Below are positions 51,911 through 60,500 of a stretch of 64,000 bases of DNA, piece by piece. Source of the stretch: Halovivax gelatinilyticus (GTDB lineage: Archaea; Halobacteriota; Halobacteria; Halobacteriales; Natrialbaceae); contig NZ_CP101322.1 of assembly GCF_024300625.1 (NCBI RefSeq), positions 3,609,992-3,673,991 of the forward strand, in the 5' to 3' direction. Position 1 is the first letter of the stretch; each line of letters opens with the position of its first letter. Made by a program: the position numbers and the translations under genes. The notes beneath the pieces are model-generated. The model searched no databases, was not told where the DNA came from, and saw nothing but the letters and a program-made list of their open reading frames with translations.

Positions 51911-52108
51911 ATGGGGTTGTTTGAGACAGTCGCTATTACGGACCTGAAATTTCGACTGATTGTCGGACCGGCCGCGGTCGTATTCGCCTTCAGTATGGTT
52001 GCTGGTGTCCATTTTTACGGTGAGGAACCCGGACTCATCATAGGAATCGTAACCGGTTTCGGGCTTGCGGTCATGGTAGCGTACGGAATTGACAAAATTC
52101 TGCCATGA
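51911..52108 (+). CDS. Cargo gene of element 2: small membrane protein
   Basis: This 65-residue protein has two transmembrane helices (LIVGPAAVVFAFSMVAGVHF and LIIGIVTGFGLAVMVAYGID) after a short amphipathic start, MGLFETVAITDLKFR. A TATA-like TTAAGTATAAG is about 25-35 nt before the ATG at 51911. No family is recognised. It lies between A copy 2 and B copy 2, in the place that element 1 uses for an unrelated gene. Confidence 0.6.
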   Translation: MGLFETVAITDLKFRLIVGPAAVVFAFSMVAGVHFYGEEPGLIIGIVTGFGLAVMVAYGIDKILP

Positions 52109-52134
52109 AATAGGTTATCAACACACTCGCGGTT

Positions 52135-52217
52135 CTACTGAACGGCTAATTCATCGCTTTCATGTGAAACAAACGAAGTCGTCGTGCTGCATTCATGCTC
52201 TGTATTCAGTAAGTCAG
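52135..52217. repeat. Repeat B, copy 2 (element end)
   Basis: Aligns with 42393-42477: CTACTGAACGGCTAATTCAT, then ATGTGAAACAAACGAAG, then CGTGCTGCATTCATGCTCTG and TATTCAGTAAG. The outer end in reverse (CTTACTGAATACAG) resembles the outer and core parts of repeat A. Confidence 0.65.
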
Positions 52218-52297
52218 TTCTGGCAGATTCCGGGTGAATTTCGAACTCTCGTACTACATCGTTCACCTATCGGTATCGAAGCCAGAATCCGCAATTG

Positions 52298-53566
52298 CTA
52301 CGTCTGATTTGGGTCCCACTCGCCCACCTCTACGATCAGTCCCGCCCGGCGAAGCCCGTCGGCGAGCGGATCGCCGATCGCTGCCGCCGGGGTGAGGATG
52401 CCGCCCTCGAGCGGCGAGTCGATCCGATCACACACGAGACACATCGCGGCCTCACCGAGCATCCTCGCGGTCGCGCCGTACCCCGGATCCCAGTCGGCGC
52501 TGATTCGACTCTCGACAACGAACGGCCCGTCAGTGGCGGTTCCGCGACCGAGCACGCGAACCGTGAAGTACCCGTTCTCGATCTCTTCCCTCGTCGGCCC
52601 TTCGCCCGGACCGGGGAACGCGAAGCGACGGAGGGCTTCCCGCGTCGGGTCGAAAGTCAGTCCCGCAGTCGCTAACCCGAGGCCGGCCGAGACGGCGCTT
52701 GCACCCACCATACCGACGAGACCCGATCCGATAGGGACGACCTCCGTACACTCGAACTCACGACCCCACGGATACTCGAGCAGCGCGTTACTCCGTCGAA
52801 TCACTCGCTCGTTCACGACCGCCATCGGCGACGGGGCCGTCCACTCCCCTCGCAGCGGATCTTTTCTCGGGAGGGACTGTGCGCCCGGATCGACGCCGTC
52901 TCGCTCGCCCCGCGGCGCCAGCGAATACGGGTTCCGAAGCGTCTGTCGGGCGACCGGATCGGTGGACGCGGCCCGGAACACTTCGAGGACGCTCGAGGCC
53001 GTTCCGCCGCTTATCCCGCCTCGCCCGTCCTCGAGGTAGATCCGAACCAGGTCGCAGTGCGTCCCGAACTCGTCGATGGCGAACGACTGCACGAGCAACG
53101 TGGCGAGGTCGGCCGGGATCGAATCGAACCCGCAACTGTGGACGATACGAGCGCCCGCATCGACCGCATCGTCGTGGTACCGATCGATCATCTCCCGGAC
53201 CCAGTTTACTTCCCCAGTGAGGTCGCAGTAGTCCGTTCCGGCCGAGATACACGCCTCGACGAGCGGCGTGCCATATTTGGTGTACGGGCCGACAGTCGTA
53301 CAGACGACGCGAGTATCCTCGGCGAGAGCGCGCAGGCTCTCCGAATCCGTTGCATCGCCGATGACGACCGGGAGCTCCTCCCATCCGGAGCGCTGCGCCA
53401 CGAGCGCAGCTTCCAGTTCGCGGAGCCGCGTCTCGTCGCGACCGCCGAGGGCAAGCGAGAGGTCGTCCGGCGTGTACTGTTCGGTGAGGTACTCGACGAC
53501 GAGACGGCCGGCGACGCCGGTTGCACCCCAGACGACGAGATCGTATGTCCGGTCGGTGTTCGACAC
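52298..53566 (-). CDS. Saccharopine dehydrogenase-like / trans-acting enoyl reductase family protein
   Basis: This 422-residue NAD(P)-binding protein starts with DLVVWGATGVAGRLVVEYLT and shows the family segments VVCTTVGPYTKYGTPLVEAC, DYCDLTGEVNWVREMIDRYH and IVHSCGFDSIPADLATLLVQ. It belongs to the saccharopine dehydrogenase-like proteins that include trans-acting enoyl reductases of lipid synthesis; the reaction in haloarchaea is not established. It starts at a GTG, with no better ATG nearby. It has core-type G+C, so it may be the old chromosome between mobile pieces. Confidence 0.85.
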   Translation of the reverse strand: MSNTDRTYDLVVWGATGVAGRLVVEYLTEQYTPDDLSLALGGRDETRLRELEAALVAQRSGWEELPVVIGDATDSESLRALAEDTRVVCTTVGPYTKYGTPLVEACISAGTDYCDLTGEVNWVREMIDRYHDDAVDAGARIVHSCGFDSIPADLATLLVQSFAIDEFGTHCDLVRIYLEDGRGGISGGTASSVLEVFRAASTDPVARQTLRNPYSLAPRGERDGVDPGAQSLPRKDPLRGEWTAPSPMAVVNERVIRRSNALLEYPWGREFECTEVVPIGSGLVGMVGASAVSAGLGLATAGLTFDPTREALRRFAFPGPGEGPTREEIENGYFTVRVLGRGTATDGPFVVESRISADWDPGYGATARMLGEAAMCLVCDRIDSPLEGGILTPAAAIGDPLADGLRRAGLIVEVGEWDPNQT

Positions 53567-53854
53567 AAGTATCAGGCGCTTCGTGACCCATCGCCCTCAA
53601 CCGTTCGGTGATCTCCACACTCGCCTCCCACTCTCCGCAGAACGTGGCCTTCTGCTGGTGTGGCAGTGCGGTATTGTATCCGGCGTTCAAGAATTACTCA
53701 TGCCAACAATTACCGTTCGTGGCGAACACTCGAGAACGGCATCCAGCTTCACCCTAACCCGAAGTGGACGGTCGGCTCACAACTTCGCGACTCCGTCGTT
53801 CTCGGCCGGTGGTGCCTCCCGCGGATTGATCGTCCGTCCACCCGATGTGATGGG

Positions 53855-54103
53855 ATGTCGAACGCAACCGACCGCGCCTACGAACTCGGATTTCGAACGG
53901 TCGACACCAAGTACGCAGACCGGCAACTGTCGGTCGAGGGCACCGTCCCGTCGTGGCTCCCCGGCGCGTTGATCCGGAACGAACCGGGGAAGTTCGAGTT
54001 CGGCGGCGAGCTCCCGACCCACGTTTCGACGGCCTGGCAATGCTCCGCCGCTACGGGTTCGCGGACGGTACCGTTTCGTATACGAACCGGTTCCTGCAGA
54101 CCG
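53855..54103 (+). pseudogene. Truncated, frameshifted carotenoid oxygenase gene
   Basis: The first part, MSNATDRAYELGFRTVDTKY through VPSWLPGALIRNEPGKFEFG, and then, one frame away, FDGLAMLRRYGFADGTVSYT through NRFLQTD, match the start of carotenoid cleavage oxygenases (RPE65/apocarotenoid family). The join is near 54020. Homology stops about 54103 and the remaining 400 residues of the family, including the His residues that bind iron, are missing. The gene is thus a 5' fragment. Confidence 0.65.
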
Positions 54104-54264
54104 ACCCGCCTCACGACCCGACGACCCCGACCCATCCTCACCTCGCGTTAAAACGCAACGTACACTACGCCAACGAAATTACAGTTGATTCTACCGTCAA
54201 CCCGAGAGGCTCTCGAACACCGACGCACAGAACGCATATACGGCTGACAGGCTTGGATTAGACA

Positions 54265-55029
54265 ATGAGCGATTCACCGTCAGCACAGACACACCCTCAC
54301 ATTTACCACGCACCTCGAACCGATATTTCACAAGATCAAGGCTCGTTCCGGATTCACTTCGATTTCCCCGGACGGGCCGTCCCGAACCACGACGACCACG
54401 GGTACGGACCCCTCGCAACCGTCGTCGAGTCGTTCATGGATCCAGGAACGCTCATCAGGATGCACGAACACCGCAACGAAGAGATCATCTCGTGGGTTCC
54501 CGACGGCGTGATGCGCCACGACGACCGCCAAGGCAACGAACTCGTCACAGACCCCGACCACCTCATGGTGATGGGTGCCGGAACCGGGTTCTGGCACGCC
54601 GAAGAAACGCTCGATGACGACCCGCCACTGCGAATGCTCCAAATTTTTGTCCGCCCGCACACCCTCAACCTCGAGCCTGGCATTCAACACCAACCGATTC
54701 CCGACCCCACCGCGAACGAATGGCGGCACCTGTTCGGCCCCGAAGGAACCAACGCCCCACTGTCCGTCCGCAACGACGTCCACTTCTACGATTGCCGACT
54801 CGACGCCGACGCCACAGTCACGCTCCCGAACCGAGCTGACTGGCACACCTATCTATACGTCTTCGAGGGAACAGTCGACGTCGGCGAGGTACCTGTCGGG
54901 TACACCGAGAGCGCACTCGTGACTGACGATACCGACATCCCCGTCACCGCAACCGAAAACTCCACCATCGTCGCATTCACCATCAACCCCGACGCCCCGG
55001 TCACACGCCAAGGCACGATCGGGCGGTGA
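54265..55029 (+). CDS. Pirin-family cupin protein
   Basis: This 254-residue pirin-like protein has the N-terminal cupin motifs YGPLATVVESFMDPGTLIRM followed by HEHRNEEIISWVPDGVMRHD, with the metal-binding His residues of the family, and a C-terminal cupin with HTYLYVFEGTVDVGE. Relatives such as YhhW are quercetin dioxygenases or redox-linked regulators. A TATA-like GCATATACGG is about 25-30 nt before the ATG. It stands alone behind the broken oxygenase. Confidence 0.85.
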   Translation: MSDSPSAQTHPHIYHAPRTDISQDQGSFRIHFDFPGRAVPNHDDHGYGPLATVVESFMDPGTLIRMHEHRNEEIISWVPDGVMRHDDRQGNELVTDPDHLMVMGAGTGFWHAEETLDDDPPLRMLQIFVRPHTLNLEPGIQHQPIPDPTANEWRHLFGPEGTNAPLSVRNDVHFYDCRLDADATVTLPNRADWHTYLYVFEGTVDVGEVPVGYTESALVTDDTDIPVTATENSTIVAFTINPDAPVTRQGTIGR

Positions 55030-55405
55030 AACCACGACGAATCAACCTTCCTGAACCAAGCACGAACCTCACTACTGAGACGCCACTAAAACCTCGTGAC
55101 ATCCCCCGTCGTAAACGACAGGTTCTAAGACCAATCTAGTAGTTTTCAATTATGTGGCGGAGAGAGACAATCCAAAGGGACGTGCAAATCAGCAAACTGG
55201 GAGTCGGTCCTTCGTGCCGACGCATCCGTTGAATATTGGTCGGAATATAGCCCCATACAGGCTACTACATTGAAAGATGCTGAATGGTCGGTACACAATC
55301 ATATTGCTAAATTTAGCACCAATCTGGCTAGTGCTGCCGGAACTAATACGCACAGATTGGAACGGCAACCGAAAACACAGAAAGTGTCGAGATCCGAGAA
55401 CAATT
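55030..55405. other. Intergenic stretch, nothing supported
   Basis: About 375 bases with AT-richer composition and no convincing reading frame. Short open frames on the plus strand around 55270-55600 are antisense to the following real gene or lack codon bias. Confidence 0.4.
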
Positions 55406-55978
55406 TTAAGAGAGGATCAATGGAGCGTAGACCTGGGCGAAATGCTGTTCCAGTCGGTCGAGTCCGAACTGTAATTCCTCGGCTGAGGCAACCGGGTGAT
55501 AAACGATCCCAGGAGCTACTTTCGGTGGGCGATCCCATTTTTCTTCACCGAAATAAATTTCCTCCCACTTATCCTCAGACTCCGACGTTTCCCTTTCGAC
55601 TGCGATGAATGTGCTGTCTGAACCGTATTTGATCTTATACAGCACGTAACAGAACACGCCTTCACCCACGTTAGTGATACCGTGTGGCTGAGCAGTCGCT
55701 TCAACCCATTCAACCCCAAGATTGAACGTTAAATTGTGTCCCTCAGCATTTTCCTTGAGCAAGTTAACCTCAGATCGCAACGTCCTGAGAGTTGACCCAG
55801 TAAACGTTCTAAAACTTAGCGAAGCGTCTGGCGTTATGAGATCAGAATGAGTATCCTGGATCGTACGCACCGTTTCTTCCAACGCATCTTCGATTTGCGA
55901 TTCAAACTGATCGACCAACTTCTGAGCCTTAAGGTACCGATTAGTATCTAATCCGCTCGTCAAGAACGATTCATCCAT
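55406..55978 (-). CDS. Partner gene of a PD-(D/E)XK nuclease, unknown function
   Basis: This 190-residue protein starts MDESFLTSGLDTNRYLKAQK, has a helical, coiled-coil-like first half (VDQFESQIEDALEETVRTIQ) and an alpha/beta second half with NLTFNLGVEWVEATAQPHGI and YVLYKIKYGSDSTFIAVERE. The C-terminus has ASAEELQFGLDRLEQHFAQV. Its ATG overlaps the nuclease stop by eight bases, so it is the second gene of a two-gene operon. No family is known to me. Confidence 0.62.
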   Translation of the reverse strand: MDESFLTSGLDTNRYLKAQKLVDQFESQIEDALEETVRTIQDTHSDLITPDASLSFRTFTGSTLRTLRSEVNLLKENAEGHNLTFNLGVEWVEATAQPHGITNVGEGVFCYVLYKIKYGSDSTFIAVERETSESEDKWEEIYFGEEKWDRPPKVAPGIVYHPVASAEELQFGLDRLEQHFAQVYAPLILS

Positions 55979-56849
55979 GGGAAACCACCTCGAGCACACC
56001 GTTCAGATGCTGAAGTTGCTGTTCGGGGTCAATTGAATGCAGGCGACTCAAAGCGGTCACAGTCGCACTATCAGTTTGAATCTCACGAACGAATTCGGCT
56101 GGATAGAAACGAGCAATCTGTTGTTCGATTAACGTCGTATAGAGATACGCACTGGCCGACCAGTGCGGATCACGTTCCCGAGTTTCGAGTAACGAAATTC
56201 GAAGGGCACGGGAGACATCCAGCCAGCTCAACACCGTTACCGGTCGCTCTTCAGATCCGCTTGCCTCTATACTGAGACAGCCATCATCCATCTGAAACCG
56301 GCTTCCGAAAGTATCGACGACTGCATCAAACTTGTGACGAGGGAGAAGGAGAAAGTGAGACCACTGAAGATTACGGTCATACTGTTTCTCGGTGAGATAC
56401 GCGGCTTGCAAGGTTTTCCCGTAGTGTTCATCCTCAATCTTCACCTCAATCGTGATTCCTCGGTCACCGAATTCACCCAGAAGGTCAATCCGTCGATCAT
56501 GGAGAATATCGTCGTGAAACGCCCGTTCACAGTGCACAAAATCGGGTATCGACCCAAATCCATCTCCGAAAAGAACTTCGGTGAACCCGCCTGATGAATC
56601 ACGAATTAGTTGAGCGAGCCACCGCGACCAGTTCTCTTCTTGTCCCCTCCGCAACGGCCCAGCTTGCTTGACCGAAGGTGACCAATCCGTTTCAAGAGGA
56701 TCACTATCGAATCGCGAATCACTCACCTCCCAACTCCGATCCATTTCATCCAACGTCCGGCCAAGCTCGATCAACTCACGAGATTGAAAAGTAACGTACT
56801 GGTCCCACCAGTCCTCAACCGTGTCCCAGCTATCCTTAACAGACGCCAT
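55971..56849 (-). CDS. PD-(D/E)XK nuclease family protein
   Basis: This 292-residue protein has a nuclease core: EENWSRWLAQLI (helix with the family Glu), then HDRRIDLLGEFGDRGITIEV and KIEDEHYGKTLQAAYLTEKQ. This gives Asp 122 and Glu 135-x-Lys 137 of the PD-(D/E)XK fold, with the helix after it. The rest (SATVTALSRLHSIDPEQQLQ) is helical. The start MASVKDSWDT was chosen because the upstream stretch has no coding character. Two-gene nuclease units in islands are often defence modules; this is only a hint here. Confidence 0.65.
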   Translation of the reverse strand: MASVKDSWDTVEDWWDQYVTFQSRELIELGRTLDEMDRSWEVSDSRFDSDPLETDWSPSVKQAGPLRRGQEENWSRWLAQLIRDSSGGFTEVLFGDGFGSIPDFVHCERAFHDDILHDRRIDLLGEFGDRGITIEVKIEDEHYGKTLQAAYLTEKQYDRNLQWSHFLLLPRHKFDAVVDTFGSRFQMDDGCLSIEASGSEERPVTVLSWLDVSRALRISLLETRERDPHWSASAYLYTTLIEQQIARFYPAEFVREIQTDSATVTALSRLHSIDPEQQLQHLNGVLEVVSHG

Positions 56850-57055
56850 GCCAGTCAATATCACGGAGAACATAAAGAACGATCGGTACTCAAGATACAT
56901 TGAGCATCTCAACCAACAGGAGTTGAAGAGATCAGAGACAGTCAAAGACTATCAATCGAGTGAGTGACCTATCCTCCTAGTCTCGTTTGCAGATGAAGTT
57001 GCTCCGTTCCGAAAACACCCATAATCACACTCATCTCAACAAACCCGCCAAAGGA

Positions 57056-57235
57056 TCAGAGTGACTCTTGCAGCGATTCCAGCGACCGAATAACCGTTTC
57101 CAACTCATCCCCCACACCAGCCCCCTCACCACTCTGCCGACCCGCCCCATTCACCAACGACACTGATCCACCCTCATCACTTGCCAACTCCAAGCGTTGC
57201 TGCTCACCCCCCACCTCACAGTCAACACTTGGACC
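57056..57235 (-). pseudogene. C-terminal fragment of an HNH-endonuclease-type gene
   Basis: On the minus strand the end of a reading, GGEQQRLELASDEGGSVSLV to GDELETVIRSLESLQESL, matches in order and style the end of the HNH gene at 61685 (RQQRLDRVSEPVTDGAGNKD ... LLRDVIDALERAESAL). The rest of such a gene is missing. It ends at a junction with a fragment of another gene in the opposite direction. Confidence 0.4.
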
Positions 57236-57255
57236 CTCCACCGCAGTCTCATCAG

Positions 57256-57492
57256 CACTTGATCGAGATAGCCAGAGAGAACATCGAGGACGCCGGAATA
57301 CGCCTAAAATACGAGGCCGCGTTCCACTGGGTGGCGTTCGTCCCGATGCGCGACTCAAATACGGGCGCGTTGACGAAATACTTCGGCCGGAAAACAGATG
57401 GCGAGTGCGAGTACCAAGAGATCGAGGTGCGCCGTCTGCTGTCTAACCCATCTCCGAGCCCAAACTTACCTCGCAACAACCAACCAGCTTGA
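57256..57492 (+). pseudogene. Fragment resembling a family-B DNA polymerase of haloarchaeal plasmids
   Basis: The reading HLIEIARENIEDAGIRLKYE through FVPMRDSNTGALTKYFGRKT and CEYQEIEVRR resembles, from memory, the palm-thumb part of protein-primed or plasmid-type B polymerases of haloarchaea ('GALTKYFGK...KYRGIExRQ'). Neither start nor end of such a gene is present; the tail turns to low-complexity Pro/Asn. It faces the HNH fragment and looks like a recombination scar. The identification is tentative. Confidence 0.35.
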
Positions 57493-57518
57493 TCGGTGAT
57501 TTGTACGGTTCAACTGAT

Positions 57519-60500
57519 TTACGAATCTTGGTCAGTCTCTAACCGGTTTTTGATGACGTATCCAAGTCCACCGAGACTGGCAATTGTACTCACTACACCG
57601 AACCCGGACATCCCATCGTCGGAAGGTTCCCCCGGTTCAGTTTCACCGTCGTCTTCGTCCTGATCACGGTCGGTCGAATCATCACCCGACGAGTCATCGT
57701 CCGAACCAGGTGTCTCGTCATCCGATTCGGACTCATCGTCCGACTCTTCTGATTCATCGCCTGCTTCGTCGTCAGCTGATTCGTCTTCCTCATCTGGATC
57801 ATCAGACGGTGGCGGTGGAAGCGACGGACCACCGGTATCCCCTTCGTCGTCATCTTCATCCTCGTCTTCTTCGTCGCTGGTGACTGTGATCGACTCAGAA
57901 GCGATTGGATCTTCCGGACTGTAGCCACCGGGTGGCAGTAACACCGCAAGGATTTCCTCGCCGCCTATAAGTTCCCGCTCGAGTTCAAGCACAACGCCTG
58001 TTCCCTCCTCTCCCGGGTAAGTAACAATCGGACCAGCGGTGAGTTCATCCCCTACTTTATCTCCAATCCGAAGTCGAAGAGAATCTTCATCTAACCCGTC
58101 ATCGGCTCTGTAATCCACACGGACTTCTGAACTCCCCTCTGTTGGTGGTTCAGCAAACCTCACATACGATAATTTTTCCACGTCAAATCCCGTTGAAGCT
58201 TCCTCGTCGTCTGTTTCAACAGTTAACACGTATTGCCCAGTTTGTAACGTGTCCGTTCCAATTGTAGTTACGTATTCAATTGATTCATTCTGGCCAAGTG
58301 ACGGTTCACCAAGTGACCCAGAGAGATACTCAACACCACCATGATCAGTGATTTCCCACTTGACGGGTTGTTCGTCTGGTTGCCCATAGTTCGTAACCTC
58401 AACCGAAATCTCATACTCCGCTTCGACAGGAATTACGTCCGGCGCATCTAATCCAGAAACTTGAAATGATGGAGAACTATCGGACACGAGATCGATTGTC
58501 CGGGTTACCTCCTCGTACGCAAGGTGGAACGCATATGGACACGAACCAATATCTAAACCGTCAGTATCAAGAGTAAATTCAAAGATCCGCTCTTCACCAG
58601 GTGTCAACGAATACTCGACCGACTCGAAGAGGTCACCAGCGACAGTGAAATCCAGACTCCCATCCCTTTCCTCAGTAGAAGCATTTTCAACAGTCACCTC
58701 AAAATCAACGGATTCACCAACGACCGCTTCTGCCGGAGCATCAACCTTCGTTATTAGAACTGGGTTTTCCCACAAGAGTTCCGGATACCCACTAGTGGTA
58801 ACCCAAACATCATCGAAATTGAGACCAGTCATGGAGTCGCTGGCTGACTCTCCAGTCATTTCGTCAGTAGTCAATCCAGTACCACCGCCCGGAGACGAGC
58901 TCTGCCCTGTCGCCTCAATATCCCAATACGAATCTTCAACTTCTCCACCGTCATTAATCCCGCCGATCAACCCGTTCCCCCCATCGATCACACCGCTAGC
59001 GTAACACTCAACCACTGAACCGCCGAAATACTCCTGACCAACGATCCCGCCACCGCGCCCCCCATCATCGTACAGTTCCCCAGAGAAGTAACACTGCTGA
59101 ATAGTTTGACCCGACAGTTGACCGACGATCCCACCAGATGTGTTACTTTCAGCAATGACAGTCGCATCAGAACTGGAACCAACTACCATCACATCATCAC
59201 TCCCAGAGGATGTCCCGCCAACTATCCCACCCACATGACGACGCCCGGACACCTCACCGGAAGAACTAACCCGTTCAAAAAGAACCCCATCACTTGAATT
59301 TCCAGCGATAATCCCAGCAAACTCCGAATCTCCCGCATCTACAAACGCATCGCGGACCCGGAGATCGTGAACCCGTGCAAAACCCCCTACATTACCGAAC
59401 AAACCAAGTCCCTCAAACTGGTCGAGCGAATCGTGAAGAACAAGCCCAGAAATACTGTAACCACGCCCATCAAACGAACCAGTGAAGGGATCGCTACGCG
59501 TTCCAATCCGCTCAAACGAAGAGAACCCTGAAAGATCAATATCGTCGACGAGCGCAAAGTGATCTGTTGGCGATAGTATTCCATACGCTAACTCTGCCGG
59601 GGTCGATACCTCATACGGATCAGATTCAGTCCCACTACCACTAGGCCGTTCAGCAACGATTACGGACTCAACACTCGTTCGCTCCGTAAGCCCAACGATT
59701 ACCTCAACCTCACCAGGTTCCTCAGGAGCCGTAATAGGAAACGATACCGTTTCTCTCGAACCCGGCACAACCGGTACACTCGTCTCACCAACAACATCAT
59801 CATCGATAAAAACCTGTACAAACGCTTCACCGTCCTCAGGACCGCCAATCCCCATCACTTCCACGTCCATCTCTCGTTCCTCACCAGCCTCCATAGCTGG
59901 CGGCAGGTCAACCTCGGCAATATCACCAATCGGTTCATCAGACGGCTCCACAGACGCCGTTACACTCGCCAAGGGATCGAGTCCTCGAGGATCATCATCG
60001 ACAATAACGACGCGGACGTTCCGACCCTGAATAAACGGGATACCAAGACCCTCCTCAAGATCAACACTGATCGTATCACTATCACCAGGTGAGATCGTAG
60101 CGAGCGTTTGAGCGTCACCTTCCTCGGTCTCAACGCGTACCGCCACGGGCCCATCAGAGTCGTACCCGGAAGTTAATTCGTATGAGACGAACAGTTCTTC
60201 ATCACCAGCAACCGGGTCTTCATCAAATTCCACTCGGCCAATCGGTTGCGTCGTATCTGTATCAACCGCAGATGAGAGCGACGCAGTATCAGGATCGACA
60301 GCAGCAATCGATATCTCCTCATCAGCAGTAACGGCCCGAGTTAAATCGACTTCTTTTACCGAAATAGTGTCAGGGTCAACCACAACCGGTGACTCAGCAA
60401 TCGATTCACCATCCTCATCGAACACGTCAATCACATACGATTCTTCATCAGGCCACGAACACACGTCCACTGAAACAACCGAATCACCAATTGCTAACGG

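Noticed and set aside
41562..57500. Transposase gene of the elements with A and B ends
   Set aside because: No DDE or HUH transposase motif could be found in the region, only ends and cargo.
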